DNA of 64,000 nucleotides from Burkholderia pseudomultivorans (GCF_902499075.1 NZ_CABVPP010000029.1:1-64000), one strand, 5' to 3'. Shown: positions 18,071 to 26,639, numbered from the stretch's first letter. The notes: generated by a model from the sequence alone, not told the origin. Numbers and translations: made by a program.

Positions 18071-18082
18071 GCGCGGCCGGCG

Positions 18083-18973
18083 CTATGCCGCCGGCGCGGC
18101 GGCGGCCGCCTCGGCGACGATCCAGTCGCGAAACAGCGTCATCGCGGGCGTCAGCGGCTTCGACTTCAGCGACGTGAGCCAGTAGCCGCCGGCTTCGACA
18201 TCGATGTCGAGCGGCCGCGCGAGCAGCCCGAGCTGCAGTTCGCGCGCAAACATGCAGGCCGGCGCGAGCGCGACGCCCGCGCCCTGCATCGCGGCTTCGA
18301 CCATCAGCCGCGACGAATCGAACACCGGCCCGTTGACCGTCCACGGTTCGAGCTGCGCCGCGTCGAACCAGCCGAGCCATTCGTCGATCCGGTACGACCG
18401 CAGCAGCGTCTCGTTCGCGAGATCGGCCGGCTGCGCGAGCCGTCGCGCGATCTCCGGTGTGCACAGCGCGGTGAGCGGCGCTTCGAGCAGCCGCTCGTTG
18501 CGCGTCGCGGGCCAGTTGCCTTCGCCGAAGCGGATTGCGAAGTCGAGGCCCTCGGCGGCGAGGTCGACGACGTTGTTGTGGGTGCGCAGCCGCAGTTCGA
18601 CGAACGGATGCGTATCGCCGAACCGTTTCAGCCGCGGCATTAGCCAGCCTATGGCAAAGGTGCCGACGACGCCGAGCGTCAGCACCTCGTGCAGGCGTCC
18701 GCCCTCGAACTGCTTGAGCACCGTCTCGATGCGGCTGAACGCGTCGCTCAGCACCGGCAGCAGCGCGCGCCCTTCGTCGGTGAGGCCGAGCCCGCGCGGC
18801 AGCCGTGTAAACAGCGTGCAGCCGAGCCGTTCCTCGAGCGCGCGCACCTGCTGGCTGACCGCGGCCTGGGTCACGCTCAGCTCGAGGCCGGCGCGCGTGA
18901 AGTTCAGGTGGCGGGCGGACGATTCGAACGCGCGCAGCGCATTGAGCGGAAGATGAGGACGGAGCTTAGCCAT
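18083..18973 (-). CDS. penR: LysR-type regulator of the beta-lactamase (AmpR/PenR)
   Basis: A LysR-family activator of 296 residues. The N-terminal helix-turn-helix is in LNFTRAGLELSVTQAAVSQQ, followed by VRALEERLGCTLFTRLPRGL, close to AmpR and PenR proteins. The effector-binding domain (about 95-290) fits AmpR-type sensing of muropeptides. It is divergent from a class A beta-lactamase with 141 bp between the two starts, the classic ampR-bla arrangement. By family knowledge it activates penA when cell-wall fragments accumulate. The C-terminus is alanine-rich. Confidence 0.92.
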   Translation of the reverse strand: MAKLRPHLPLNALRAFESSARHLNFTRAGLELSVTQAAVSQQVRALEERLGCTLFTRLPRGLGLTDEGRALLPVLSDAFSRIETVLKQFEGGRLHEVLTLGVVGTFAIGWLMPRLKRFGDTHPFVELRLRTHNNVVDLAAEGLDFAIRFGEGNWPATRNERLLEAPLTALCTPEIARRLAQPADLANETLLRSYRIDEWLGWFDAAQLEPWTVNGPVFDSSRLMVEAAMQGAGVALAPACMFARELQLGLLARPLDIDVEAGGYWLTSLKSKPLTPAMTLFRDWIVAEAAAAAPAA

Positions 18974-19114
18974 AAGAATTTCTTTGGTCAGTGCTCAATT
19001 ATCGTTGCTTGTCAGCGGACCGTAAAGTCACGATAGTGCTGTCTCGCCGGCCGGCCGCCTTGCGTTCACGTCAGCACTTCATCGACGCCATTCTTCCATC
19101 ACGAGACAACCGAC
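18974..19114. promoter_or_regulatory. penR-penA divergent control region
   Basis: This 141-bp spacer holds both promoters and should hold the LysR-type T-N11-A operator. The stretch around 18985-19040 is A/T-richer than its surroundings and includes TCAATTATCG and GTAAAGTCACGA. The exact operator was not resolved by eye. Confidence 0.5.
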
Positions 19115-20062
19115 ATGACTTATTCCTCGCAACGACGAACCCTGTTGCTGGCCGCCGCGACGGCGCCGCTCGTCCTGGCCGTCGGCGCGCGCGCGGCGCA
19201 GCAGACCGCCGCGCCGGATCCGTCGAGCGCGGCTGCTGCTGCAGCCGCAGCGGCACTGGCCAACTACGCCGATGCGCAGGCATACGACGCGCTGCAGGCG
19301 CTCGAGCGCGACGCGGGCGGCCGCCTCGGCGTGTACGCGATCGACACCGCGAGCGGCCGCAGCGTCGCGCATCGCCCCAACGAGCGTTTCCCGTTCTGCA
19401 GTACGTTCAAGGCGATGCTGGGCGCGGCGGTGCTCGCGCAGAGCGTCGCGCGCCCGGCGCTGCTGCAGCAGCGCGTGACGTACGGGAAGGCCGACCTCGT
19501 CAACTATTCGCCGGTGTCCGGCAAGCACGTCGACACCGGCATGACGGTCGCCGAGCTGTGCGCGGCCGCGATCCAGTACAGCGACAACTCGGCCGCGAAC
19601 CTGCTGATGAAGCTGATCGGCGGCCCGTCGGCCGTGACCGCCTATGCGCGCTCGATCGGCGACGACACGTTCCGCCTCGATCGCTGGGAGACCGAACTGA
19701 ATACCGCGCTGCCCGGCGACCTGCGCGATACGACGGCGCCGGCCGCGATGGCCGCGAGCCTGCGCGTGCTCGCGCTCGGCGACGCATTGCCCGCTGCGCA
19801 GCGCGCGCAATTGGTCGAATGGCTGCGCGGGAACAAGGTCGGCGACAAGCGGATTCGCGCGGGCGTGCCGGCCGGCTGGCAGGTCGGCGACAAGACCGGC
19901 ACCGGCGACTACGGGACGACCAACGATGCGGGCGTGATCTGGCCGCCGTCGCGCGCGCCGATCGTGCTGGTCGTCTACTACACGCAGGCGCGCGCCGATG
20001 CGCACGCGAAGGACGACGTGATCGCGGCCGTCGCGCGGATCGTAGCCGCGGCGTTCGGTTGA
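19115..20062 (+). CDS. penA: Class A beta-lactamase, PenA/PenB type
   Basis: Periplasmic serine beta-lactamase of 315 residues. The leader [16 protein letters not shown] has twin arginines followed by a hydrophobic stretch, so Tat export is likely, as known for Burkholderia PenA. The catalytic motifs are complete: S96-T-F-K99 (Ambler 70-73, preceded by a cysteine at Ambler 69), S156-D-N (130-132), E192 in WETELN (Glu166) and K260-T-G (234-236). An unusual run of about ten alanines follows the signal region. It is expected to be induced through the divergent PenR. The spectrum cannot be stated without comparison to characterised variants. Confidence 0.95.
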   Translation: MTYSSQRRTLLLAAATAPLVLAVGARAAQQTAAPDPSSAAAAAAAAALANYADAQAYDALQALERDAGGRLGVYAIDTASGRSVAHRPNERFPFCSTFKAMLGAAVLAQSVARPALLQQRVTYGKADLVNYSPVSGKHVDTGMTVAELCAAAIQYSDNSAANLLMKLIGGPSAVTAYARSIGDDTFRLDRWETELNTALPGDLRDTTAPAAMAASLRVLALGDALPAAQRAQLVEWLRGNKVGDKRIRAGVPAGWQVGDKTGTGDYGTTNDAGVIWPPSRAPIVLVVYYTQARADAHAKDDVIAAVARIVAAAFG

Positions 20063-20169
20063 GCGGCGCGCGCACGATGCTTCGCTTGCGCGCAGCGTGA
20101 AACGGGCGGGCGGCAGGCGTGCGCGCGACGCGTTGCCGTCATCGTGATCCACGCGATTAAACGTTGTGC

Positions 20170-20234
20170 GATCAACGACTTGGATCACGCATGCTCAGGA
20201 TATCCACATCCTTGCCAACAAAATGTGTGGACAA
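20170..20234 (+). repeat. 65-bp DnaA-box-like repeat, copy 4 of 7
   Basis: First of four copies between penA and the qseC-like gene. It has GATCAACGACTTGG, then ATATCCACA at 20200-20208 and TGTGGACAA at 20226-20234. The orientation and internal spacing match copies 1-3. Confidence 0.88.
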
Positions 20235-20341
20235 GCCCGCGGACCGGCGCCTGCGCGGCGATGCGCGCGGCGGGAACGCATCGGCCGGACCTCGCGAATG
20301 CCGCCGTGCCCGATTCGCAGCGACGCAGACAAAGCCTTTCG

Positions 20342-20406
20342 GATCAAGCGCTTGATCGCGGTATGCGCAGGCTATCCACACCCTTGCCAACAAAATGTGT
20401 GGACAA
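20342..20406 (+). repeat. 65-bp DnaA-box-like repeat, copy 5 of 7
   Basis: The left end is a perfect 16-bp palindrome, GATCAAGCGCTTGATC (20342-20357). The boxes are CTATCCACA at 20372-20380 and TGTGGACAA at 20398-20406. Similarity to copy 6 extends about 25 bp further upstream (CGCAGCG, ACAAAG). Confidence 0.88.
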
Positions 20407-20489
20407 GCTCGTCGCGCGACACGGCCGCGCGCCGCCGGTGACCGGCCGGTCGCGTGCCGTTTTCGCAGCGGCATGAACAAAGTCTTTTG

Positions 20490-20554
20490 GATCAAGCGTT
20501 TGGTTGCGGTATGCGCAGGCTATCCACATGCTTGCCAACAAAATCTGTGGGTAA
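20490..20554 (+). repeat. 65-bp DnaA-box-like repeat, copy 6 of 7
   Basis: It has GATCAAGCGTTTGG, then CTATCCACA at 20520-20528 and TGTGGGTAA at 20546-20554. The last, read on the other strand, is TTACCCACA, one base from the DnaA box. Confidence 0.88.
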
Positions 20555-20699
20555 GTGTGGTGCGGCCGCAGCGTCGGCGCGTACACGGCGCTCGCCCCGC
20601 AGGCAGCGCTGCGGCGTCCTGATGCGAAGTGCGGCGAAGCGCGCAGGCGGCGGCCGCCGTGCGACGCAGTATCTGCATCACGCGTGCCAAAGTCCGTCG

Positions 20700-20764
20700 G
20701 ATCAAGGGCTTAGCGTCGCGATGCGCAGGATATCCACAAGCTTGCCAACAAAATCTGTGGACAA
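20700..20764 (+). repeat. 65-bp DnaA-box-like repeat, copy 7 of 7
   Basis: It has GATCAAGGGCTTAG, then ATATCCACA at 20730-20738 and TGTGGACAA at 20756-20764. It ends 17 bp from the stop of the convergent kinase gene. Confidence 0.88.
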
Positions 20765-20781
20765 GCCGCGCATCGCGCGCA

Positions 20782-22152
20782 TCACACCGGTGCGGGAAAA
20801 CGCACTGTCACGGTGAGCCCGCGCCCGCCGGACGTCGTGCCGAGTGCGACCGTCGCGCGATGCTGTTCGGCGATGCGCTTGACGATCGACAACCCGAGCC
20901 CGCTGCCGGACGACGTGGCCGCCTGCGCACCTGCGCCGCGATAGAAGCGCTCCCACACGTTGGTTCGCTCGGCCTCGGGAATGCCGGGCCCGTCGTCGGC
21001 GACTTCGAGCACCGGCGTCGTGCCGTCGACGCGCGCGGACACGTCGACGCGCGCGCCGTCGCCCGCATAGCGGATCGCGTTGTCGACGAGGTTGTTCAGC
21101 AGCACGCGCAGCGTGTCGAGATTGCCCGCGGCCGGCACGGGCGTCGACACGATCGCGCCGAGATCGATCCGGTGCGCGTCGGCGACGCGCGCGCGATCCG
21201 CGACCACCGACCGGCACAGCGCGGCGAGATCGACGGGCGCGAACGCGGACGCCTGCGCATCGGGTTCGAGGCGCGCGAGCGTCAGCAGCTGTTCGGCAAG
21301 GTGGCCGAGCCGCGTCGTGCCCGCATGGATCTGCGCGAGGATATGCTCGCGCTCGTCGGGCGTCGCCGCGCGCCGCAGCAGCTGCGACTGGATCGACAGC
21401 CCCATGATCGGCGTGCGCAGCTCGTGCGCGGCATCGGCGATGAAGTGCCGCTGCAGCGTGAACGAGCGGTCGAGTCGCGCGAGCAGGTCGTTGATCGCTT
21501 CGGCGAGCGGGCGTACCTCGTTGGGCATCGATGCGATGTCGACCGGTTCGAGATTGTTCGCGTTCCTGCGTTTCAGGCCGGACGCGATCGTGCGCAGCGG
21601 CCGCAGCCCCGCGCCGATGCCGAACCACAGCCCGATCGCGAGTACCGGCAGCATCGAGAATACCGGCCACAGCAGATGCACGGCGATGCCGGCGATCGCT
21701 TCCCAGCGCGCATGGCGCGCCTGCGCGAGCCGGATCGTCGTGCCGCCGCGCTCGGTCACGTAGGTGCGCCACGACTGGCCGCCGACATCGATGGTCGCGA
21801 TGCCGGTCTGCGCGGGCGGCGGCAGGCTCGAATCGCGGTCGGTCGAATAGACGAGCTTGCCGTTGCGCCACATCTGCAGCAGCACCTCGTCGGGATCGTT
21901 GGCCTCGAAATCGTGCTTGCCGCCGGCGTGACCGCGGAACGACAGCTCGCCGTTCGGGCCGACGACGATCTGCTTCGACATGCTGCGCATCTGGTCGTCG
22001 AGCAGGTCGTCGAGTTCGCGCAGCGCGCCCCAGTAGGTGCCCGCGCTCGCGACCAGGCCGATCGCGCACGCGGCGGGCAGCAGCCACATCAGCAGGCGGC
22101 GCCGCAGCGAGATGCCGCGCCAGCGCTCGATCGCGCGTCGCACGCGCGTCAT
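20782..22152 (-). CDS. qseC: Sensor histidine kinase, QseC/PmrB-like
   Basis: Inner-membrane kinase of 456 residues. It has a first span at about 20-42, a periplasmic domain to about 155, a second span at about 156-180, a HAMP region, and His243 in FIADAAHELRTPIMGLSIQS. The ATP-binding motifs are LLNNLVDNAIRYA, ADDGPGIPEAER and GSGLGLSIVKRI. Its start overlaps the regulator's stop by 4 bp. The pairing with a QseB-like regulator and the neighbouring YgiW-type gene support the QseC assignment. TctE or PmrB are the alternatives. Confidence 0.85.
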   Translation of the reverse strand: MTRVRRAIERWRGISLRRRLLMWLLPAACAIGLVASAGTYWGALRELDDLLDDQMRSMSKQIVVGPNGELSFRGHAGGKHDFEANDPDEVLLQMWRNGKLVYSTDRDSSLPPPAQTGIATIDVGGQSWRTYVTERGGTTIRLAQARHARWEAIAGIAVHLLWPVFSMLPVLAIGLWFGIGAGLRPLRTIASGLKRRNANNLEPVDIASMPNEVRPLAEAINDLLARLDRSFTLQRHFIADAAHELRTPIMGLSIQSQLLRRAATPDEREHILAQIHAGTTRLGHLAEQLLTLARLEPDAQASAFAPVDLAALCRSVVADRARVADAHRIDLGAIVSTPVPAAGNLDTLRVLLNNLVDNAIRYAGDGARVDVSARVDGTTPVLEVADDGPGIPEAERTNVWERFYRGAGAQAATSSGSGLGLSIVKRIAEQHRATVALGTTSGGRGLTVTVRFPAPV

Positions 22153-22811
22153 GTGCCGTCACCGATCCGGTAGCCGACGCCGCGCACCGTGCGGATCATG
22201 TCGTGGCCGAGTTTCTTGCGCAGGTTGTGGATATGCACCTGCACCGCGTTGCTCTCGATTTCCTCGCCCCAGCTGTACAGCCGCTCCTCGAACTGTTCGC
22301 GGGAAATCACCGCGCCGGGATCGCGCATCAGCTCGTGCAGCAGCACGAACTCCTTCGGCGACAGCGGCACTTCGTCGTCGTTGAGCCAGACCTGGTGCTT
22401 GACGGGATCGAGCCGCAGCGCGCCGATCGCGAGCGTCGTCTGCGCGCGGCCGGCATGGCGGCGGTTCACCGCGCGGATGCGGGCGAGCAGTTCCTCGAGC
22501 ACGAACGGCTTGACGAGATAGTCGTCGGCGCCGCTGTCGAGGCCCGCGATGCGGTCCGGCACGCCGTCGCGCGCGGTGATGATGATCGCGGGCAGGGTCT
22601 CGTCGCGGCGGCGCAGCGACGCGAGCACCGACAGGCCGTCGCGGTTCGGCAGCCCGAGGTCGAGCAGCAGCAGGCCGTAGCCGGTCGAGCGCAGCGCGAG
22701 CGATGCGGCATCGCCGTCCTTGACCCAGTCGACCGCGAAGCCTTCCTGTTTCAGGCCTTGTTCGAGCCCGCTGCCGATCAGCGGGTCGTCCTCGACGAGC
22801 AGTACACGCAT
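22149..22811 (-). CDS. qseB: OmpR-family response regulator, QseB/PmrA-like
   Basis: Response regulator of 220 residues. The receiver begins MRVLLVEDDPLIGSGLEQGL and has Asp51 in LLLLDLGLPNRDG and the lysine in DDYLVKPF. The DNA-binding domain carries LSPKEFVLLHELMRDPG, then VHIHNLRKKLG and VRGVGYRIGDGT. It is the first gene of the two-gene operon. The upstream region shared with the divergent YgiW-type gene contains a short palindrome that could be its binding site. Confidence 0.9.
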   Translation of the reverse strand: MRVLLVEDDPLIGSGLEQGLKQEGFAVDWVKDGDAASLALRSTGYGLLLLDLGLPNRDGLSVLASLRRRDETLPAIIITARDGVPDRIAGLDSGADDYLVKPFVLEELLARIRAVNRRHAGRAQTTLAIGALRLDPVKHQVWLNDDEVPLSPKEFVLLHELMRDPGAVISREQFEERLYSWGEEIESNAVQVHIHNLRKKLGHDMIRTVRGVGYRIGDGT

Positions 22812-22977
22812 GGGGGGAGGTCTCTTCAGCAGGGCGCGGGGCGCCCGGAGCGTCCATGATAAGCGGATGCGTATTAGGCGGAGCTTAAATGCCGGCGGCC
22901 CGGCAATGCGGGTGAACGTGTGTTTTCGTACCGGTCCGATGCGGCGTCGTGTCGCTTCGGCGCAGCCTTCAGGTTTG

Positions 22978-22998
22978 CTTAATCTTACGTTTCGTAAG
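22978..22998. promoter_or_regulatory. Candidate QseB-type site between qseB and the ygiW-like gene
   Basis: The sequence CTTAATCTTACG is followed by TTTCGTAAG. It includes a perfect 6-bp inverted repeat, CTTACG-TTT-CGTAAG (22984-22998), and two CTTA half-sites 6 bp apart, similar to the direct half-sites used by QseB/PmrA proteins. It lies 60 bp before the ygiW-like start. The assignment is inferred from position and form. Confidence 0.45.
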
Positions 22999-23057
22999 CT
23001 TGGCGAGTCGCGTTCAACGGAGCGCGACAGCCCATATCAAACAGAAGGAATGCAATC

Positions 23058-23411
23058 ATGAAACATCTGGCCGGAATCCTGACCGTCGCGCTTGCCGTGC
23101 TGCCTGCCGCGGTCCATGCGCAATATACGGGGCCGTCCGCGCTCACCACGACGACCGTGAAGGAACTGCTCGCGAACGGCAGGGACGATCAGCACGTGCA
23201 GCTGCAGGGGCGCATCGTCCGGCACGTCGGCGGCGAGGACTACGAGTTTGCCGATGCGACGGGCGCGATCAGCGTCGAGATCGACGACAAGCTGTGGGTG
23301 GGCCGGCCGCCCGTCGGCGACAAGGATCGGGTGAAGCTGACCGGCGAGTTCGAGCGCAAGTGGTCGGGCCGCGTGAAGGTCGATGTCGATCACGTCGAAG
23401 TGCTGCGCTGA
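23058..23411 (+). CDS. ygiW: YgiW/YdeI-type periplasmic OB-fold (BOF) protein
   Basis: A 117-residue exported protein with a signal peptide (cleavage near AVHA-QYTG). The OB-fold core includes VQLQGRIVRHVGGEDYEFAD and ISVEIDDKLW, typical of the BOF family (YgiW, YdeI, NirD-like). Family members affect resistance to peroxide, metals and cationic peptides. In E. coli and Pasteurellaceae the gene lies next to qseBC. Here it is divergent from the qseBC-like pair and shares its control region. Confidence 0.85.
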   Translation: MKHLAGILTVALAVLPAAVHAQYTGPSALTTTTVKELLANGRDDQHVQLQGRIVRHVGGEDYEFADATGAISVEIDDKLWVGRPPVGDKDRVKLTGEFERKWSGRVKVDVDHVEVLR

Positions 23412-23466
23412 CCGGCGCGCGCGGGGCCGGTGATACCATGGACGACCGGTTCCCGCTTTCACCCAG

Positions 23467-24327
23467 ATGGCTGCCAATTTCGACGAACTCGCGTCCCGGA
23501 TCCGGGCGCAATTTTCCGAGCTGAGCCCGCAATTCCAGGCCGGCGCGGCATTCCTGCTCGATCATCCCGACGAAGTCGCGACGTCGTCGATGCGCAAGGT
23601 CGCGCAGCGCGCGCAGGTGCAGCCGGCGTCGCTGGTGCGGCTCGCGCAGCAGTTCGGCTTCCCCGGCTGGAACGAGCTGCGCGACCTGTGCGTCGCGCGT
23701 GTGCGCACGCGCCCCGAGCCGCTCACGCAGCGCGCGCGCTCGCTCGTGCGGCCCGACGCGAAGGCGTCGCTCGCGCACGACCTGCTCGCCGCGCAGCAGC
23801 ACAATCTGGCGGCGACGGCCGCGCAGAACGAGCACGCGCTCGCCGATGCCGCGAAGCTGATCCGCAAGGCGTCGCACGTGCATGTGGCCGGATTCCGCTC
23901 GTGCTATCCGGTCGCGTTCGGGCTCGTCTACGGCTATCGGCTGTTCCGGCCGACCGTGTCGCTGCTCAACGGCGTCGCCGGTTCGCTCGAAATGGAGCTG
24001 CGCACGATCGCGAAGCACAGCGTGACGGTGATCGTCAGCTTTGCGCCGTATTCGGCCGAAGCGACGCGCGTCGCCCAGGCCGCGAAGGCGCAGGGCAGCC
24101 GGATCGTCGCGATCACCGACAGTGCGGTCGCGCCGATCGCGCTGCATGCGGATGCGCAATTGATCTTCACGCACGACAGCCCGTCGTTCTTTCCGTCGCT
24201 GGTGGCCGCGCATGCGATGGCCGAGGCGCTGGTCGCGCAGCTGCTGGCGCTCGAAGGCGGCGATGCGATTGCCGAACTCGAGCGGGCGGAAGCGGAGCTG
24301 CACGCGAAGGGCGCGTACGTGGTGTGA
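23467..24327 (+). CDS. RpiR/MurR-family transcriptional regulator with SIS domain
   Basis: A regulator of 286 residues. It has an N-terminal HTH_6 domain (about 1-80, with SSMRKVAQRAQVQPASLVRL) and a sugar-isomerase (SIS) domain at about 125-265. The SIS domain contains VHVAGFRSCYPVAFGL, VSFAPYSAEATRVAQAAK and IVAITDSAVAPI. Members sense phosphosugars or other metabolites. No target operon is adjacent, since the next gene is a relic, so the regulated pathway is unknown. Confidence 0.88.
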   Translation: MAANFDELASRIRAQFSELSPQFQAGAAFLLDHPDEVATSSMRKVAQRAQVQPASLVRLAQQFGFPGWNELRDLCVARVRTRPEPLTQRARSLVRPDAKASLAHDLLAAQQHNLAATAAQNEHALADAAKLIRKASHVHVAGFRSCYPVAFGLVYGYRLFRPTVSLLNGVAGSLEMELRTIAKHSVTVIVSFAPYSAEATRVAQAAKAQGSRIVAITDSAVAPIALHADAQLIFTHDSPSFFPSLVAAHAMAEALVAQLLALEGGDAIAELERAEAELHAKGAYVV

Positions 24328-24385
24328 GCGCGATGCGCCGCGCGATCGGCGACGACCGTTCGCCATTCATTACCGGATCCAGCCG

Positions 24386-24508
24386 ATGACGTTCCAGTTC
24401 CAGGCCCGGCCGTTCTACGAAAAGCTCGGCTATGTCCGCTTCGGCGAGCTGGCGGATTATCCGCTCGGGCATGCGCGCATCTTTCTGAAGAAGATCCTCG
24501 TGCCCTGA
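24386..24508 (+). pseudogene. C-terminal relic of a GNAT acetyltransferase
   Basis: Forty codons read MTFQFQARPFYEKLGYVRFG, then ELADYPLGHARIFLKKIL and a stop. This matches the last strand-helix-strand of GNAT acetyltransferases (the 'ArpFYeklGF' region). The N-terminal acetyl-CoA-binding part is absent: upstream sequence belongs to the RpiR gene and a short spacer. The piece is best read as the remnant of a deleted gene. About 200 bp after it, up to the ankyrin gene, show nothing else. Confidence 0.7.
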
Positions 24509-24713
24509 GTGGTGATGGCGGCGGCACGCGCTTGTGCCGCGCGTCGCGATTGACGGCCGCGTTCGCGATCGCCTAGCATACCGCTCAGCGATGCAGGTCG
24601 CTTCCGGGTCCGCGGAAAGGGTTGAACCCACCTGTCGCATTGCTCTCGTCGATTCCCTGTCCTTTGTGCTGGCGGTATTGCGGACCTTCGGCCGTTTATG
24701 CACGAGGATCCGC

Positions 24714-26381
24714 ATGAAAAAGCTGCCGATTCAGGCCAATCTCGAACATCTGAAGAAACAGGCGAAGGAATTGCTGCGCCTGTATCGCCATCGCGATGCG
24801 AGCGCGATCGCCCGTTTCATCCAGCATCTCCCCGCCGCTGCGCACCGCTCGCCCGACGAGGTGGCCGCCCTCGACCTGCGGTTGCATGACGCACAGTCCT
24901 GCGTCGCGCGCGAGTACGGCTTCGCGTCGTGGGCCGATCTCGGCGCGTTCGTCGAGGCCCATGCGATCGCGCGGCACGAGCGATCGCGTCTGGTCCGTCG
25001 CTGGCTGGGGCTCGCGTATGGCGGCGACGTGACCGGCAGTCTCGACGCGGCGCGGCCGCGGGTCGCCGCGCAACTGCTGAACGAGCATCCCGAACTCGTC
25101 GCGGACGATCCGTACGTGGCCTGTGCAGCAGGCGATCTCGATGCCGTGAAGCAGGCCGTGAGCGCCGATCCGGCGTGGATCGGACGCGCGGGCGGCATGC
25201 TCAAGCTGTCGCCGCTCGTTGCCGTCACGCATTCGCGTCTCGGGCAGATTCCCGCGTTTGCCGTCAGGTTGCGCGCATGCGCGCGTTATCTGCTCGACGC
25301 CGGCGCCGATCCGAACCAGCGGATCGGCAACCGGTTTCCGCCGGCTTCGCTTGCGGCGCCCGACGACTCGGGGCCGCTGTCGGCGCTCTACGGCGCGGCC
25401 GGCGTCAATCGCGATCCGGTGCTCACCGATATGCTGCTGAGCGCGGGTGCGGATCCGGACGACGGCGAGTCGCTGTATCACTCGCTGGAGAACCCGGCAT
25501 GCACGCGCATGCTGCTCGCGCGCGGCGCGCGCATCGACGGCACGAACGCGCTGCGGCGCGCGCTCGACATGCCGGATGCAACCGCGCTCGAATTGCTGCT
25601 CGCGCACGGCGCCGATCCCGACGAACCGGCCGGGGAAGGGCCCACGAAAGTCTGGGGCGCGCCGCTGTTGCGCGCGATTGCGCTGCGTCGCCCGGCGCGC
25701 CATGTCGTCGCGCTGCTGGCGGCCGGCGCGAACCCGCGCGTGCAGACGGCGGCGGGCGTCGGTGCGTACCGTCTGGCGATGCAGACGGGCTTGCTGGAAG
25801 TCGCGGACTTGCTGCGCGCAGCCGGCGCGGAAGAGCCGCTGGATCCCGAAGACGAATTCGTGGCCGCTTGTGCGCGTGCGGATGCCGGCGAAGCGCGGCG
25901 GATTCAGGCGCGGCATCCCGAACTGCCGCGTGCATTGCGCGAAGACCGGTTGCGGTTGCTGCCGGATGCGGCCGCATGGGGTTCCGGCGATACGGTGAAG
26001 GCGATGGTGGAACTGGGCTGGCCGCTCGACGCGCGAGGCGGCGACTGGGACGCGACCGCGCTGAACCATGCTGTTTTCCGCGGCAACGCGGCATTGACCG
26101 CGTTTTTGTTGTCGCATGGTGCAAGCTGGCGCGAAACGCATGGCTTCGGCAGCGACGTGCTCGGCACGCTGTCGTGGGCGTCGGTCAACGAACCGGCGAA
26201 CGTCGGCGATCCCGATTGGGCGGCGTGTGCGCGGGCGCTGGCCGCACAGGGTCTGCCGGACGCGGTGCGGGATCCGTCGGATCCCGAACGGGTGCTGATC
26301 GACGGCCGGTCGATGCGGTTTTCCGATGCGGTGACCGAGGTCTTGCTGGGCGCCCGCGAAGTGCCGGCCGGATCGAGGTAA
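24714..26381 (+). CDS. Ankyrin-repeat protein
   Basis: A 555-residue protein without a signal peptide. A helical N-terminal part (about 1-85; LEHLKKQAKELLRLYRHRD, then REYGFASWADLGAFVEAH) resembles the short domain that precedes ankyrin repeats in other bacterial proteins. At least six degenerate ankyrin units follow, for example ARYLLDAGADPNQRIGN, LTDMLLSAGADPDDGE, ALELLLAHGADPDEP and VVALLAAGANPRVQT. It probably binds proteins in the cytoplasm. The start at 24714 gives a clean domain start. The in-frame 60 codons before it are not credible. Confidence 0.85.
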   Translation: MKKLPIQANLEHLKKQAKELLRLYRHRDASAIARFIQHLPAAAHRSPDEVAALDLRLHDAQSCVAREYGFASWADLGAFVEAHAIARHERSRLVRRWLGLAYGGDVTGSLDAARPRVAAQLLNEHPELVADDPYVACAAGDLDAVKQAVSADPAWIGRAGGMLKLSPLVAVTHSRLGQIPAFAVRLRACARYLLDAGADPNQRIGNRFPPASLAAPDDSGPLSALYGAAGVNRDPVLTDMLLSAGADPDDGESLYHSLENPACTRMLLARGARIDGTNALRRALDMPDATALELLLAHGADPDEPAGEGPTKVWGAPLLRAIALRRPARHVVALLAAGANPRVQTAAGVGAYRLAMQTGLLEVADLLRAAGAEEPLDPEDEFVAACARADAGEARRIQARHPELPRALREDRLRLLPDAAAWGSGDTVKAMVELGWPLDARGGDWDATALNHAVFRGNAALTAFLLSHGASWRETHGFGSDVLGTLSWASVNEPANVGDPDWAACARALAAQGLPDAVRDPSDPERVLIDGRSMRFSDAVTEVLLGAREVPAGSR

Positions 26382-26639
26382 GCGGAAGCGGGCGGGCATC
26401 GCGCGGACGGCGGCGGCGGTTGGAGTCGGTGCCTGTTCAACATGCAGGCAGCCGATTGCCGCAACACGGCATTCGACCGCAATCGCGCGATTGAAGGTTT
26501 CCGGCGAAACGGTTCGACGCCCCGGTGCTGTACCGGCCCACGCATCGCGTGGAAATCGACATGTTTCACCCGTGCGCGAAACGTTCGCGCCGGTCGGCGG
26601 CATAGGCTGAATCCTTCTCGTCCCGATCAGGAGCACGCC

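Noticed and set aside
19236-19262. The alanine run after the PenA signal as a frameshift artefact
   Set aside because: The frame stays open and all catalytic motifs follow in register. A low-complexity linker after the Tat signal is acceptable.
17685-20764. A replication origin of the replicon
   Set aside because: No dnaA, dnaN, repA, parA or parB gene and no clear A/T-rich unwinding stretch is present. The boxes are in rigid units at gene 3' ends, unlike a typical oriC.
17635-20816. Many overlapping short open frames in the repeat clusters as small protein genes
   Set aside because: They read the same repeat in several frames (for example PTKSVDK, ANKMCGQ), have no consistent ribosome sites and no protein features.
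26442-26639. N-terminal extension of the PEP mutase-family protein to 26442
   Set aside because: The added 66 residues are Arg/Cys-rich and unlike the family. The GTG at 26640 has a well-placed AGGAG.
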